From Alphaproteobacteria bacterium (GTDB lineage: Bacteria; Pseudomonadota; Alphaproteobacteria; CAAHEQ01; UBA3637): a stretch of DNA of 64,000 nucleotides. The number at the start of each line of letters is the position of its first letter. Within the stretch, counting starts at the first letter, position 1. This document shows positions 17,020-25,561 of the stretch, in pieces. The notes under the pieces were generated by a model. That model did no database searches and had not been told where the DNA came from. It was given only the letters and a program-made list of their open reading frames with translations. The DNA lies in contig JAGCVC010000018.1 in assembly GCA_017962565.1 (NCBI GenBank), forward strand, positions 119,730 through 183,729, given 5' to 3'. The position numbers were made by a program, and so were the translations under genes.

Positions 17020-17048
17020 TTGACTTTTGCTTAAAAGTGTGATATAAT
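17020..17048 (+). promoter_or_regulatory. Promoter of the large ankyrin gene
   Basis: TTGACT (17020-17025), 17-bp spacer, TATAAT (17043-17048). The -10 element is inside a 19-bp palindrome. Confidence 0.8.
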
Positions 17049-17054
17049 CACACT
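17036..17054. promoter_or_regulatory. Palindromic operator over the -10 element
   Basis: AGTGTGAT and ATCACACT are separated by ATA, a perfect 8-bp inverted repeat covering the -10 element of the ankyrin promoter. A bound dimeric repressor here would block polymerase. The half-site GTGTGA resembles FNR/CRP-family or GntR-family half-sites, but the regulator is not known. Confidence 0.55.
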
Positions 17055-17090
17055 CATGATTGGTTATTTTTTTAGGACAGGAAAGAAAAA

Positions 17091-19097
17091 ATGGCGGACA
17101 CGAATTTAAATAACACTTCAGACTCAACAAGTGAAATTGAAACAGAAGGAATGAATTGGGAAAACACCTTTGGTAGTATAAATCTTTCTGTTTCTGAAAA
17201 AACAGCGACAGAACAAGTTATTGCTTTGTTCGAAGAGATAGCAGATAATGACAAGAATAAGATAAAGGAATTGTTGAAGCTGACGGATAAGCACCAGAAT
17301 ACATTTTTGTTGAAGGTCGTTCGTGCTCGCATGGTAGGCCTTGCCCAAATGTTAATTGAAATGGGTGCTGATATAGATGCAAAAAATGATAGTGGCTATG
17401 CAGCTTTATATCAAGCAGTTTCCAATGAAGATGAAAAGATGACGCAAATGTTGCTTGATAAAAATGCCGCCGTTGATATACAAAACAACGATATGTGGAC
17501 ATCTTTGTATCAAGCTGTTTTCAACAAAAATATAAGAATTGGTCGAATGTTATTAAACAAAGGAGCTAACGTAAATATACAAAATAACAAAGGTTGGGCG
17601 CCTTTGCATTTGGCTGCTTTAAATGAGGATATGGATTTCATTAAGGAGTTATTGGAAAAAAATGCCGATATCAATTTGGAAGATAATGAAGGTAAAACAC
17701 CTTTCTCAATCGCTACTTTGAATAGGGCTTCAAGAATTATAAGAGAATTCGGTGAAAAGGTCAAAAGGGTCGATTTACGCCATGCAATAGAACATGTTGC
17801 TGAAGATTTGGATGCCCAAGGCTTTTTGAAACGGACGTTAGGGAATAAATATGAAGAACCAAGAAAGCAAGATCAATCTGAACAAACCGAAAGTAACAAA
17901 ATAACAGAAGAAGAGACAGTTAAGAAAAATGATTCTCAAATTATTAAGCAGTCTCAGTCAGAGCCAGTTGCAGAAGTTGTAAAACCGGCTGCAGAGAAAA
18001 CAATTACAGAAAGAAAAATAAAAAAAGAAACAGAACAACCAAAGGTGAAATCTGAAGAAAAGAAGCCTAAAGAGGGTTTGTTTGGAAAGTTGAAGAGAAA
18101 ATTTATGAAGTATTGGCTTTTCTCTTGGCAAAAGATTGATTGGGATTTACCAGATGAAGTAATTGCAAAAAAAGTGCAGAAACTTATTGATGCCGGTGCT
18201 GATGTAAATGCGCGAGATGGAGACGACGACACAGTGTTGATTTTAGCTTCTGCTCATGGAAAATTGCAAACCGTTAAAACGTTGCTTGCTAATAATGCTG
18301 ATGTAAATTTAAAAGGGGACGAGGATTGTGTGGCTTTGTATTGGGCCGCTTGTAACGGATATGCGGATATTATACAAGAATTGGCAAAAAAAGGTGCTCG
18401 TCCGAATGAAGTTAATGTTTATGGCGAAACACCTTTGATAGAAGCTGTAAAGGAAGGACAAATTCAAGCCGTTGAAAATTTATTGAAAATGAAGGGCATA
18501 AATTTGAACTTAAAGGATAGTAATGGTGATTTTGCATTAATAATAGCGGTAGAAAATAACTCTTCAGATATATTTGAAAAGTTAGTAAATTCAAAGGATA
18601 TTAACCTAAATCTACAAAATGCAGATAAGCAAACTTCATTGATGGCTGCAGCAAAAAATGGAAATACAGATATGATGAGAGGTTTAATATTGAATCATGC
18701 TGATGAAAATATACTGGATGGTAATCGCAAGTCAGTATCTGATCAACTGCGTGAAGCCAACCAAAAAGTTTTGCGTATTGTTCTTAAGAAGGCTATATTT
18801 GATCGTGATGAGTTTGATCGTTTTATAAAAGAGAATCAAGACGCAGAGCAATTAGCAAATGTTGAGGAAATTATATCATCGGAAAAAAGAGAAGAAGTCT
18901 TAGCTAATTTGAATGATAATAATTATCGAGGAAAACTTCGCGATATAATAGATGGAGCTCAAAAAGCATTACGTAAAGGAACTCCTGAAAGAAAGGAAAA
19001 GGCAAAAAAGCTGAAAGAAACTCGAAAATATTATGGTTCTGAAGAGGCAAGACGTATAGCCGCAAGAATGAAAAAAGAAGAAACATATAAGGCTTAA
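17091..19097 (+). CDS. Ankyrin-repeat protein with two repeat blocks
   Basis: The product is 668 residues, without signal peptide or membrane segments. A first block of about five ankyrin repeats covers residues 58-215 (LLLDKNAAVDIQNND, then GWAPLHLAALNEDMDFIKELLEKNADINLEDNEGKTP). A Lys/Glu/Gln-rich linker (about 255-340) separates it from a second block of about six repeats (349-566, LIDAGADVNARDGDDDTVLILASAHG). The tail is very basic (EARRIAARMKKEE). Ankyrin proteins bind other proteins. In bacteria with T4SSs they are often effectors, but no secretion signal can be verified here. It has its own strong promoter with an operator-like palindrome and a terminator after it. Confidence 0.85.
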   Translation: MADTNLNNTSDSTSEIETEGMNWENTFGSINLSVSEKTATEQVIALFEEIADNDKNKIKELLKLTDKHQNTFLLKVVRARMVGLAQMLIEMGADIDAKNDSGYAALYQAVSNEDEKMTQMLLDKNAAVDIQNNDMWTSLYQAVFNKNIRIGRMLLNKGANVNIQNNKGWAPLHLAALNEDMDFIKELLEKNADINLEDNEGKTPFSIATLNRASRIIREFGEKVKRVDLRHAIEHVAEDLDAQGFLKRTLGNKYEEPRKQDQSEQTESNKITEEETVKKNDSQIIKQSQSEPVAEVVKPAAEKTITERKIKKETEQPKVKSEEKKPKEGLFGKLKRKFMKYWLFSWQKIDWDLPDEVIAKKVQKLIDAGADVNARDGDDDTVLILASAHGKLQTVKTLLANNADVNLKGDEDCVALYWAACNGYADIIQELAKKGARPNEVNVYGETPLIEAVKEGQIQAVENLLKMKGINLNLKDSNGDFALIIAVENNSSDIFEKLVNSKDINLNLQNADKQTSLMAAAKNGNTDMMRGLILNHADENILDGNRKSVSDQLREANQKVLRIVLKKAIFDRDEFDRFIKENQDAEQLANVEEIISSEKREEVLANLNDNNYRGKLRDIIDGAQKALRKGTPERKEKAKKLKETRKYYGSEEARRIAARMKKEETYKA

Positions 19098-19130
19098 TAT
19101 ATCGGAATTTCTCTTTGGGTAATAAATAAA

Positions 19131-19165
19131 AAAAGACCTTGCATAAATGGCAAGGTCTTTTTTTA
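19131..19165. terminator. Bidirectional terminator between ankyrin gene and tRNA-Thr
   Basis: AAGACCTTGC/GCAAGGTCTT stem with A-run before and T-run after, so it can end both the plus-strand ankyrin transcript and the minus-strand tRNA transcript. Confidence 0.88.
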
Positions 19166-19241
<76 letters not shown>

Positions 19242-19389
19242 ACGATGAAAACCTTATACACAATATCGAAACAAATTGCAAGCATTTTTTTATATTTTTT
19301 TTATTTTTATGCTAATTTGCCCTTCAAAATTTAAAATAAATCTTGCTTTTTAAGGCAAGTTATCTAAACTGAGTAAAGGAAGGATGGTC

Positions 19390-20040
19390 ATGGATAAACA
19401 AGCTTTAACAAAATTAACACACGGATTATATGTTGTCGGCGCACAAGATGTTGATAAAAACGGTTTCTGCGGATTAATTGTGGACGCAGTTATGCAAGTT
19501 GCTACCGATCCTGAGGTGATTGCTTTATCTTTGATGAATGCCGGTTATACCAAAACACAAATAGAAAAAACGGGACAATTTTCTTTGTCAATACTGGGGG
19601 AGGATGTGAATCCGTTTGTTATTGCAAATTTCGGTTTTCAATCAAGTCGCAATGTCGATAAATGGCCTGCCGTTGAATATCAATTAAAATCGGGTTTGCC
19701 ATATTTAAAAGATTCATTAGCTGTATTGGAAGCAAAAGTTATTGAAAAAAGAGTTTTCGAAAGTCATACACTGTTTTTGGCAAAAATAAATGATGCGTGG
19801 CTGGAACAATCCGGTATACCATTGACTTATGAATATTATCAAACTAATTTAAAAAAAGAAGCGTTGGCTTCATTTCAAAACAAAATAGGAGTAAAGAAAA
19901 TGGAAAAGAAGGAAAAATGGGTTTGTGTCGTTTGTGGTTATGTTTATGACGGTGATGTCCCTTTTGAAGACTTGCCGGACGATTGGACTTGCCCTTTATG
20001 CGGTGTCGGAAAAGATCAATTTGAGAAACAAGAAGCTTAA
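19390..20040 (+). CDS. Flavin reductase-rubredoxin fusion protein
   Basis: The product is 216 residues. The ATG at 19390 is better spaced from the AAAGGAAGG site than the one 6 bases earlier. Residues 1-160 form an FMN-binding flavin-reductase domain ([26 protein letters not shown]). Residues 170-216 form a complete rubredoxin ([11 protein letters not shown] and CPLCGVG) holding one iron on four cysteines. Such fusions (high-molecular-weight rubredoxin type) pass electrons to flavodiiron proteins or other oxygen and nitric-oxide scavengers in anaerobes. This supports an anaerobic or microaerobic lifestyle. It is a single-gene unit. Confidence 0.88.
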   Translation: MDKQALTKLTHGLYVVGAQDVDKNGFCGLIVDAVMQVATDPEVIALSLMNAGYTKTQIEKTGQFSLSILGEDVNPFVIANFGFQSSRNVDKWPAVEYQLKSGLPYLKDSLAVLEAKVIEKRVFESHTLFLAKINDAWLEQSGIPLTYEYYQTNLKKEALASFQNKIGVKKMEKKEKWVCVVCGYVYDGDVPFEDLPDDWTCPLCGVGKDQFEKQEA

Positions 20041-20076
20041 TTGCTTTTGAATACTTAAAAAATTATAGGATAAAGC

Positions 20077-20105
20077 TTGACAAGGTAGAAAAATTTTGCT
20101 ATCTT
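20077..20105 (+). promoter_or_regulatory. Promoter of the gene at 20139
   Basis: TTGACA (20077-20082), 17-bp spacer, TATCTT (20100-20105). It is 33 bases before the start codon. Confidence 0.7.
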
Positions 20106-20138
20106 GGTACTTTCTTTTTTTTATAAAGAGGTGAAAAG

Positions 20139-20795
20139 ATGGTTGAAAATTTTTGTTTAGACAACAGTGTATTAAATGACGAAGAACGTGTGGTTTTATC
20201 AACAATAAGTGAAATAAAAAAACGCTATGCAACAATTTGTTTGTCTGCAAAGCCAAAGAAATATTTTGATGAGTTGAAAAGTTCTTTGGTAAAATCATCG
20301 CCTGCTGTATTACAGGCGTTTGCACGTTGTTGTGTTGAAACAAATAATTTTGTACCAATCGAAAAATTTACTATTGGTGAATGGAAAGACGATTTTTCAT
20401 ATCAGCAACGTTTTGCTATGTGGCAAGGCACTGGTTTTAAGGGAATTTTTGCCTATGGGGAAGAATTTATAAGAGAAGCACTGGAACAGGATGTGCCTGT
20501 TTGTCCGAATCTGTGGAAAATTCATTCACAAATGCAAGTAAAAGATTTCCCTGTGAAGGATATTTACAAAAATTCCATTTGGGATTCTTTGAAAGATCAA
20601 GATAAAAAAACAAAGAAAATAACATTATGGAATTCCGATCAACAATCGGCAAAAGATTTTAGAACAGCTGTATTTCAAGATATGCCGGAGTTGAAAGATG
20701 TATTTGATGGACAGGCAATCAGAAGGTATTCATATAGCTATATGAATTACTTAAGAAAGCTAATTGGAGAAAAAGACAGCCTTCAAAATAGTTGA
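20139..20795 (+). CDS. Hypothetical protein
   Basis: The product is 218 residues with a GAGG site 8 bases before the ATG. It has no signal peptide or membrane segment. It is mostly helical, with several aromatic residues (FSYQQRFAMWQGTGFKGIFAYGEEF) and three cysteines in the first half. I recognise no family. It is expressed from its own promoter and precedes tRNA-His on the same strand. Confidence 0.65.
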   Translation: MVENFCLDNSVLNDEERVVLSTISEIKKRYATICLSAKPKKYFDELKSSLVKSSPAVLQAFARCCVETNNFVPIEKFTIGEWKDDFSYQQRFAMWQGTGFKGIFAYGEEFIREALEQDVPVCPNLWKIHSQMQVKDFPVKDIYKNSIWDSLKDQDKKTKKITLWNSDQQSAKDFRTAVFQDMPELKDVFDGQAIRRYSYSYMNYLRKLIGEKDSLQNS

Positions 20796-20857
20796 TATTT
20801 TTCAAAAAGTGCTTGACTTTTTTGAACGAATTATGTAAAAGAATACTATTCATCTGT

Positions 20858-20935
20858 GGCGGAAGTAGCTCAGTTGGTTAGAGCGTCGGTTTGTGGTACC
20901 GAATGTCGAGAGTTCGAGTCCCTTCTTCCGCCCCA
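20858..20935 (+). tRNA. tRNA-His (anticodon GTG)
   Basis: Acceptor GCGGAAG/CTTCCGC with the extra G(-1) facing C73, as is typical of tRNA-His. The anticodon loop is TTGTGGT, the T-loop TTCGAGT, and CCA is encoded. Confidence 0.93.
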
Positions 20936-20946
20936 TATTGAAAGAA

Positions 20947-20972
20947 AGCCCCTGTAAGTCAGGGGCTTTTTT
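20947..20972 (+). terminator. Terminator after tRNA-His
   Basis: AGCCCCTG/CAGGGGCT stem with a TAAGT loop and six T. Confidence 0.9.
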
Positions 20973-20993
20973 ACATGACATGGCTATCTCTTA

Positions 20994-22037
20994 CTAAGCT
21001 TGGGATGGATTTAAACGTAAGACGCGTGCAATAATGCGTCTTTTTTGTTCTTCAGTCTGTTTTGTTTTGCTGTTCATTTTATCGGGAACAATTTGGGCGT
21101 GTAAGCTTTCTTCAACAATATTTTGAAGTTCTCTTAATTTTTTATCCAACGCCTCAACATCTTTTTTGGAACTATTTTTTGAAATCTCTTTTAAGATAAA
21201 TTGTCGTATTTTGTTTGGAATGTCCCTTTTAATTAATTCAGCTTGAAAAATGGGATAATTGCTATAAAGCATCCATGACAAATATGAAATTGCTTCATCC
21301 GGATAAGTTTTTAAGTCATGATGACTGGCATAATGTTTTTCTTTCAACGCCTGCTCGACTTTTTTTGAAATAACGGGATGCTTGGGTAATTGGGATAACT
21401 TAAACATTTTATCATATTCTTTTAAGTTTGCTAATTGGTCGGCATCAACAACTATTTTACAACCTGATCTGACATTTTCTTGTTCTTTCGGATCCATTCG
21501 ACGATATTGTTTTATCAGATTTTTAATTATTTTTTGGATTTTGACAGGAACATTTGAAAAACGCGGATCTGTGGTAACGTCTTCCGGTTTTAAAGAAGAA
21601 ATATCAAAGTTTATTTTGTCATGCATTAAGACAGGAAACAGTATATACGGTGATTTGATGCCGTTATGATTTAAAATTTCTATGCCTAATGCTCCATGTG
21701 AATAACCCAATATTTTCTTTCCGTCAGTGTTAATTTCATCGGCGCGTCCAATGTCATGCATTAGTAAAGCAGCATACCAATCATTTTTTACTTTTGCGGG
21801 TTGAGATTTCAACTTTTTTTCACTTAAGATGATATCAACGCCTGTTTCAAAGACGTGGATGGAATGAAGATATTTATGCAATATCCATTGTTGTTTATAA
21901 TTCAAATTATTCCAGTCGGATGAAAAGGGGTGTTCAATTTTTGAATCGATATCAGATATTCCCTTAAGGTCACTTTTCAATCTTGATTCTATATATACGT
22001 GTCTCAACAAATTAATCATGCGAATATTGTTTATCAT
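20994..22037 (-). CDS. HD-domain phosphohydrolase-like protein
   Basis: The product is 347 residues; the start at 22037 has an AAGGAG site. An HD domain lies at about residues 58-190: H at LHSIHVFETG, the HD pair in WYAALLMHDIGRADEI, and a following metal-ligand His in VLMHDK. The C-terminal 100 residues are helical and highly charged. HD proteins of this kind hydrolyse phosphomonoesters or nucleotides; the substrate is unknown. It stands alone, convergent with tRNA-His. Confidence 0.75.
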   Translation of the reverse strand: MINNIRMINLLRHVYIESRLKSDLKGISDIDSKIEHPFSSDWNNLNYKQQWILHKYLHSIHVFETGVDIILSEKKLKSQPAKVKNDWYAALLMHDIGRADEINTDGKKILGYSHGALGIEILNHNGIKSPYILFPVLMHDKINFDISSLKPEDVTTDPRFSNVPVKIQKIIKNLIKQYRRMDPKEQENVRSGCKIVVDADQLANLKEYDKMFKLSQLPKHPVISKKVEQALKEKHYASHHDLKTYPDEAISYLSWMLYSNYPIFQAELIKRDIPNKIRQFILKEISKNSSKKDVEALDKKLRELQNIVEESLHAQIVPDKMNSKTKQTEEQKRRIIARVLRLNPSQA

Positions 22038-22119
22038 AATGCACTCCTTAAGTAATATCGTCATGATACTATTATTGATTCGATTGCTCGTCAAATAAAA
22101 AATCGACAATCAATCGGAC

Positions 22120-22148
22120 TTGACAAAAAAACTTTTTACGTATAAAAT
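22120..22148 (+). promoter_or_regulatory. Promoter of the small lipoprotein, leaderless arrangement
   Basis: TTGACA (22120-22125), 17-bp spacer, TAAAAT (22143-22148). The start codon begins at 22157, only 8 bases later, and no ribosome binding site is present, so the mRNA probably begins at or next to the ATG. Confidence 0.65.
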
Positions 22149-22156
22149 ACTCCCCC

Positions 22157-22489
22157 ATGAAAAGATATTGTTTGATTTTTCTGTTATTGTTCACAGCAGC
22201 TTGCACGACCATAGAAGATGAGCGTGTTGATACGATTTTATCAATGGCGCGTTCGTCTTCCATCACTATGTTGGAAGGCAAAACCGTTGAGCAAGTTCGT
22301 GATTTGATGGGTAATCCTACCTTCGTACGTAAAGAGGCTCCAAACGAATCTTGGGTATTTAAAGCTCCCGATTGTGCGTTATTTGTTTTTTTTGATAAAG
22401 ACGGTATTTCTACTTTTACGCAAACAAGGGGATCTTGCGATAAAAGAGTTGCCAGACGTATTTTAGAAGAACGTAAGAACGCAAGTTAA
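22157..22489 (+). CDS. Small lipoprotein, SmpA/BamE-like
   Basis: The product is 110 residues with lipobox TAAC (C16). The mature part has the pattern of a SmpA/OmlA fold: a helix with GKTVEQVRDLMGNPTFVRKEAPNESWVFK, then beta strands (CALFVFFDKDG). BamE-like domains bind outer-membrane assembly partners or act as small envelope proteins. This one is shorter than BamE proper, so I call only the fold. It is probably translated from a leaderless mRNA. Confidence 0.7.
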   Translation: MKRYCLIFLLLFTAACTTIEDERVDTILSMARSSSITMLEGKTVEQVRDLMGNPTFVRKEAPNESWVFKAPDCALFVFFDKDGISTFTQTRGSCDKRVARRILEERKNAS

Positions 22490-22981
22490 TCAGAAGAAAG
22501 GATTATATGCCCATTGCAGTAACGCTTGACGTTGGCGTTTGCGGCAATTGAAATCTAAAGATGTGCAATTTTTCTTGATTTGTCCATAATGTCGGCGAAA
22601 AGCTATCCATCTTTTAATTTGCCACGCATCAATATCGGCGATTCTACGCCCCATATAATATCGACAATACCATTGAAACCAACCACGTGGATCTGGTTCG
22701 ATTATCCAACCTCTTTTTTGCCATTCTTGTAGGGACATTCTGGATTTAATTTGAAAGTAGTTGCAGTTGATGTCCGGATAATCCGGCGATAATTTTGCTT
22801 TTTTAAACCATGATTTTGGAAATTCATTTTGGCAATCGTTTAAATAATGTCCTTCGAAAACACCTAATTGTAACATTTCTGCCGGCGACAATTCCGGACG
22901 AAAATTGACATCAAAGTCTTTTCCCATCGGTACTGCATATTCATAGATATAATTTTGTTGCATTTTATCATTAACGAGCAT
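22490..22981 (-). CDS. Conserved hypothetical protein (aromatic/basic, widespread family)
   Basis: The product is 163 residues with a GGAGAT site. It matches a widespread but unnamed family with the signatures SPAEMLQLGVFEGHYLNDC, FPKSWF, DPRGWFQWYCRYYMGRR and CRKRQRQALLQWAY. It is rich in Trp, Tyr and Arg and has no signal peptide. The function is unknown; the conserved aromatic-basic core suggests nucleic-acid or nucleotide binding, but this is speculation. It converges with the lipoprotein gene, and the two stop codons are adjacent. Confidence 0.75.
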   Translation of the reverse strand: MLVNDKMQQNYIYEYAVPMGKDFDVNFRPELSPAEMLQLGVFEGHYLNDCQNEFPKSWFKKAKLSPDYPDINCNYFQIKSRMSLQEWQKRGWIIEPDPRGWFQWYCRYYMGRRIADIDAWQIKRWIAFRRHYGQIKKNCTSLDFNCRKRQRQALLQWAYNPFF

Positions 22982-23050
22982 TTTATCTCCTGCTTTTTAT
23001 ATAGGAGATAAGGAAAATAACGGACAACTATCTGAAAGTATAAAAAAGAC

Positions 23051-23091
23051 AATAAAAAAATACCGAAGGTCTCCCATCGGTATTCTTTTTT
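23051..23091. terminator. Bidirectional terminator after the virB2-like gene
   Basis: AATACCGA/TCGGTATT stem with an A-run on one side and T-run on the other. It ends the minus-strand pilin transcript. Confidence 0.8.
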
Positions 23092-23104
23092 TTGGCTACA
23101 AAAA

Positions 23105-23461
23105 TTACGGCATCGTGTTGCCTGCTGCTTGTCCAGCACCAGTTTGAACAGATGTATTTGCTGCGCCATCAACAGTTACGTAGTCGATAATCATACCGGC
23201 AATAGCAACAATGCCTAAGCCTACGCACAAGGCAGCAAACCATTTCCAGTGTAATTTACCGAAGATAGCCCAGAATGCCAACACAACCAAACCAAAACCA
23301 CCAACGATAAAGATCATTTTACGTGAGTATTGGAATGCTTCTGTCACTTTGTTAAAAGCTGTATCCCAGGCACTTCCTGTACTGCTAGCGCATGCATCGC
23401 CAGCCCATAACATGATACCGGCAATCAACGCAAAAGCCATAATAGAGAACAATTTTTTCAT
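23105..23461 (-). CDS. virB2: VirB2/TrbC-like T4SS pilin, orphan
   Basis: The product is 118 residues with an AGGAGG site. It has a signal peptide (cleavage probably after ACA, residue 25), then two hydrophobic helices (about 49-68, MIFIVGGFGLVVLAFWAIFG; about 75-97) with a short basic/aromatic cytoplasmic loop (KLHWKW) and a small-residue tail. This is the standard layout of VirB2 pilin subunits. It lies 16 kb from the VirB6-like cluster and has its own promoter and terminator, so the T4SS genes are dispersed, as in Rickettsiales. Confidence 0.8.
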   Translation of the reverse strand: MKKLFSIMAFALIAGIMLWAGDACASSTGSAWDTAFNKVTEAFQYSRKMIFIVGGFGLVVLAFWAIFGKLHWKWFAALCVGLGIVAIAGMIIDYVTVDGAANTSVQTGAGQAAGNTMP

Positions 23462-23507
23462 GATAACCTCCTGTTAAAAAGTTGTTTTTCCCTATACCCT
23501 TTATTAT

Positions 23508-23536
23508 TATACCAAAAAGAGTACTTATTGTCTAGC
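23508..23536 (-). promoter_or_regulatory. Promoter of the virB2-like gene
   Basis: On the minus strand TAGACA, 17-bp spacer and TATAAT, with the start codon about 45 bases further. Positions are approximate to a few bases. Confidence 0.6.
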
Positions 23537-23593
23537 ATTTTTTTCATTTCTTGTCCACTATTTTTTTAATATTTTTATGTTTTTTTGTAAAAA

Positions 23594-23609
23594 TAGGAAA
23601 ATAATCCTT
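23594..23609. promoter_or_regulatory. TAGGA-N6-TCCTT palindrome upstream of virB2
   Basis: TAGGAAAATAATCCTT matches the site at 38877-38892 in 15 of 16 bases. It lies upstream of the virB2-like promoter and just after the stop of the uracil-DNA glycosylase gene. It may be bound by the same repressor as the phage-region sites. Confidence 0.45.
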
Positions 23610-23625
23610 TCATGCGATGTTTTAA

Positions 23626-24243
23626 TCAGTTAAAGTCAAGTTTATTTATCGTTTCAAAGATTTTATCGAACATCTGTTGTGTTAATTGTCCGGTATTAAT
23701 GTTGTATCGCGAGCAATGATAACTGTCTATCAAACAAATACCATTTAGTAAATGGTGTACATTTCCGTGGGCAAATGGAAATGCACTTTGTTTTAGACAA
23801 AAAGCCTTTATAACGGATTGATGTGAAATTCGTCCCAAGGAAAGAATTACACGTAAGTGTTTCATGTTTTTAATGGTTGATTTTAATCGTTCGTTACAGG
23901 TGTTGATTTCCTGTGGGGTTGGTTTATTTTCTGGTGGAACACATGCAACTGCGTTTGTAATCAAGGCATTTTTTAGTTGTAATCCATCGTCTGCTCGTTG
24001 TTCATAGGTGCCGTTTGCCCAACCGAATTTTAACAATGTTTCATATAAAATTATACCAGCATAGTCTCCCGTAAACGGTCGCCCTGTACGATTCGCGCCT
24101 TTCAGCCCTGGTGCAAGTCCTACAATCAATAAAATACCCTTTTCATCGCCAAAATTTGGAACTGGAGCATTAAAAAAATTCGGATACAACTCTTTGTTTT
24201 TTTGAATGAATTGGCATAATCTGGGGCATTTATTGCATATCAT
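23626..24243 (-). CDS. Uracil-DNA glycosylase, family 5 (UDGb)-like
   Basis: The product is 205 residues. N-terminal cysteines (C3, C6, C10) with a later Cys would hold the 4Fe-4S cluster seen in family 4/5 enzymes. The active-site motif is GLAPGLKGANRTGRPFTGDYAG (residues about 42-63), typical of UDGb, which removes uracil and other deaminated bases without the classical catalytic Asp. ITNAVACVPPENKPTPQEI and the C-terminal DSYHCSRYN (equivalent of HPS) also fit. A single gene with an AAGGA site. Confidence 0.85.
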   Translation of the reverse strand: MICNKCPRLCQFIQKNKELYPNFFNAPVPNFGDEKGILLIVGLAPGLKGANRTGRPFTGDYAGIILYETLLKFGWANGTYEQRADDGLQLKNALITNAVACVPPENKPTPQEINTCNERLKSTIKNMKHLRVILSLGRISHQSVIKAFCLKQSAFPFAHGNVHHLLNGICLIDSYHCSRYNINTGQLTQQMFDKIFETINKLDFN

Positions 24244-24319
24244 TTGAAAAAATCCTTGTCTTTTTATTTAATTTGTTGTTATGATAAGGGAAATGATTTG
24301 CTTTTGCAAGGAGAATAAA

Positions 24320-24685
24320 ATGGCAAAGATTTTGATTGTGGAAGATAATGAAATGAATATGCGCTTGTTTTCAGATTTGTTGAAATCAAGAGGATATGAA
24401 GTTTTACAATGTATGGATGGAAAAAAGGCTTTGTCGGTTGTTCAAGAAAATCATCCTGATTTGGTTTTGATGGATATTCAAATGCCTGGAATTTCCGGTT
24501 TGGAAGTGACTGCGTTGATTCGTCAATCAAAGGATGTCGCAAAGACAAAAATCGTTGCCGTTACTGCTTTTGCTATGAAAGGTGACGAACAAAAAATCAT
24601 TGACGGCGGTTGTGATGGATATATTGCTAAACCGATTGCCGTTCCTAATTTTTTAGAAACTGTTGATAGTTTCTTAGTCAAATAA
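24320..24685 (+). CDS. divK: DivK-like single-domain response regulator
   Basis: The product is 121 residues and consists only of a receiver domain; the ATG at 24320 follows AAGGAG. Acidic pocket E8/D9, phospho-acceptor D52 (LVLMD), the switch Thr in AVTAFAM and the conserved Lys in YIAKPI are all present. Sequence (MAKILIVEDNEMNMRLFSDLL) and size match DivK, which controls the DivJ/PleC kinases and so CtrA and cell-cycle progression in alphaproteobacteria. Its 3' end overlaps ldcA by 12 bases tail to tail. Confidence 0.85.
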   Translation: MAKILIVEDNEMNMRLFSDLLKSRGYEVLQCMDGKKALSVVQENHPDLVLMDIQMPGISGLEVTALIRQSKDVAKTKIVAVTAFAMKGDEQKIIDGGCDGYIAKPIAVPNFLETVDSFLVK

Positions 24686-25561
24686 ATCGTACTTGAAAGA
24701 AAGAGTGTCTTTATTGATTTGCCCCGTTGAGCCAATGGGCATGATAATTCTTGTATCACTGTGTCCGTAAGGTAATCCTGTCCACATAGCAACATCCGGT
24801 AATCTTTCGGCTAAATCCATTAAAACTTCTGTCATTGTTCCATCGTTTTCATCGGAAGATATGCATTTGTAAAAATCCCCGAAAATAACACCGGCAACTT
24901 GGTCAAAAACACCGGATAGGCGTAACTGTGTTAACATCCGATCAACTTTATACGGTTCTTCCATTACGTCTTCTAAGAAAAGTATGCAACCTTTAAATTC
25001 TGGTTGATAGGGGGTGCCGATCAATTCACTTACAAGTGATAAAGTACCGCCAATCAATGTGCCCGATACATCCTTATGTTTTTTTGATAGCGGTTGTAAA
25101 GCAAGTGAAATAGAACCATTTTTTAATGCTAAATCAAAACTTTTTTCCAACATTTTATCGACATGTTCGGCATCAGCAATGTCGCGCCTTGGGGATAATC
25201 CGGTCCAACTTTTTAATCCGATTTTTGTCCATAAACCAAGCTGTAGAGCAGTTGTATCAGAAAAACCGATTAAAGTTTTTTTGTTTTTTTTGATTTTATC
25301 AAAGTCTAATAAGTCCAAAATGCGTGCAGATCCGTACCCACCTTTCATGGCTAGCATAATGTCAACACTTTTATCTTCAAATAAAGACATAACGTCAAAT
25401 GCGCGTTCTGTATCTGTACCGGATAAAAAACGTTCATATGAAAATAGGTTGGGGGATTGTTTTATTTCAAATCCTTTTTCTTTAAACCAAATTTTTAACT
25501 TATCCATATCTATCGGACTGTAAGAAGGACTGGAAGGATTGAATAAACCAATAGTTTTCAT
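24674..25561 (-). CDS. ldcA: LD-carboxypeptidase (peptidase S66)
   Basis: The product is 295 residues. It matches S66 enzymes: the nucleophile region AMKGGYGSARILDLLDF, the Glu in FLEDVMEEPYKVDRML and the His in GLPYGHSD form the Ser-Glu-His triad. It removes the terminal D-alanine from recycled muropeptide tetrapeptides in the cytoplasm. Its ATG overlaps the stop of the upstream Mur ligase gene (4 bases), so the two are translated together and act in consecutive recycling steps. Confidence 0.9.
   Translation of the reverse strand: MKTIGLFNPSSPSYSPIDMDKLKIWFKEKGFEIKQSPNLFSYERFLSGTDTERAFDVMSLFEDKSVDIMLAMKGGYGSARILDLLDFDKIKKNKKTLIGFSDTTALQLGLWTKIGLKSWTGLSPRRDIADAEHVDKMLEKSFDLALKNGSISLALQPLSKKHKDVSGTLIGGTLSLVSELIGTPYQPEFKGCILFLEDVMEEPYKVDRMLTQLRLSGVFDQVAGVIFGDFYKCISSDENDGTMTEVLMDLAERLPDVAMWTGLPYGHSDTRIIMPIGSTGQINKDTLSFKYDLFD

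Noticed and set aside
23594..23609. Interpretation of the TAGGA palindrome as the terminator of the uracil-DNA glycosylase gene
   Set aside because: On the minus strand it would be a short AGGA/TCCT stem with few G-C pairs. Near-identity to two promoter-located sites makes an operator the better reading, although a weak terminator role is not excluded.
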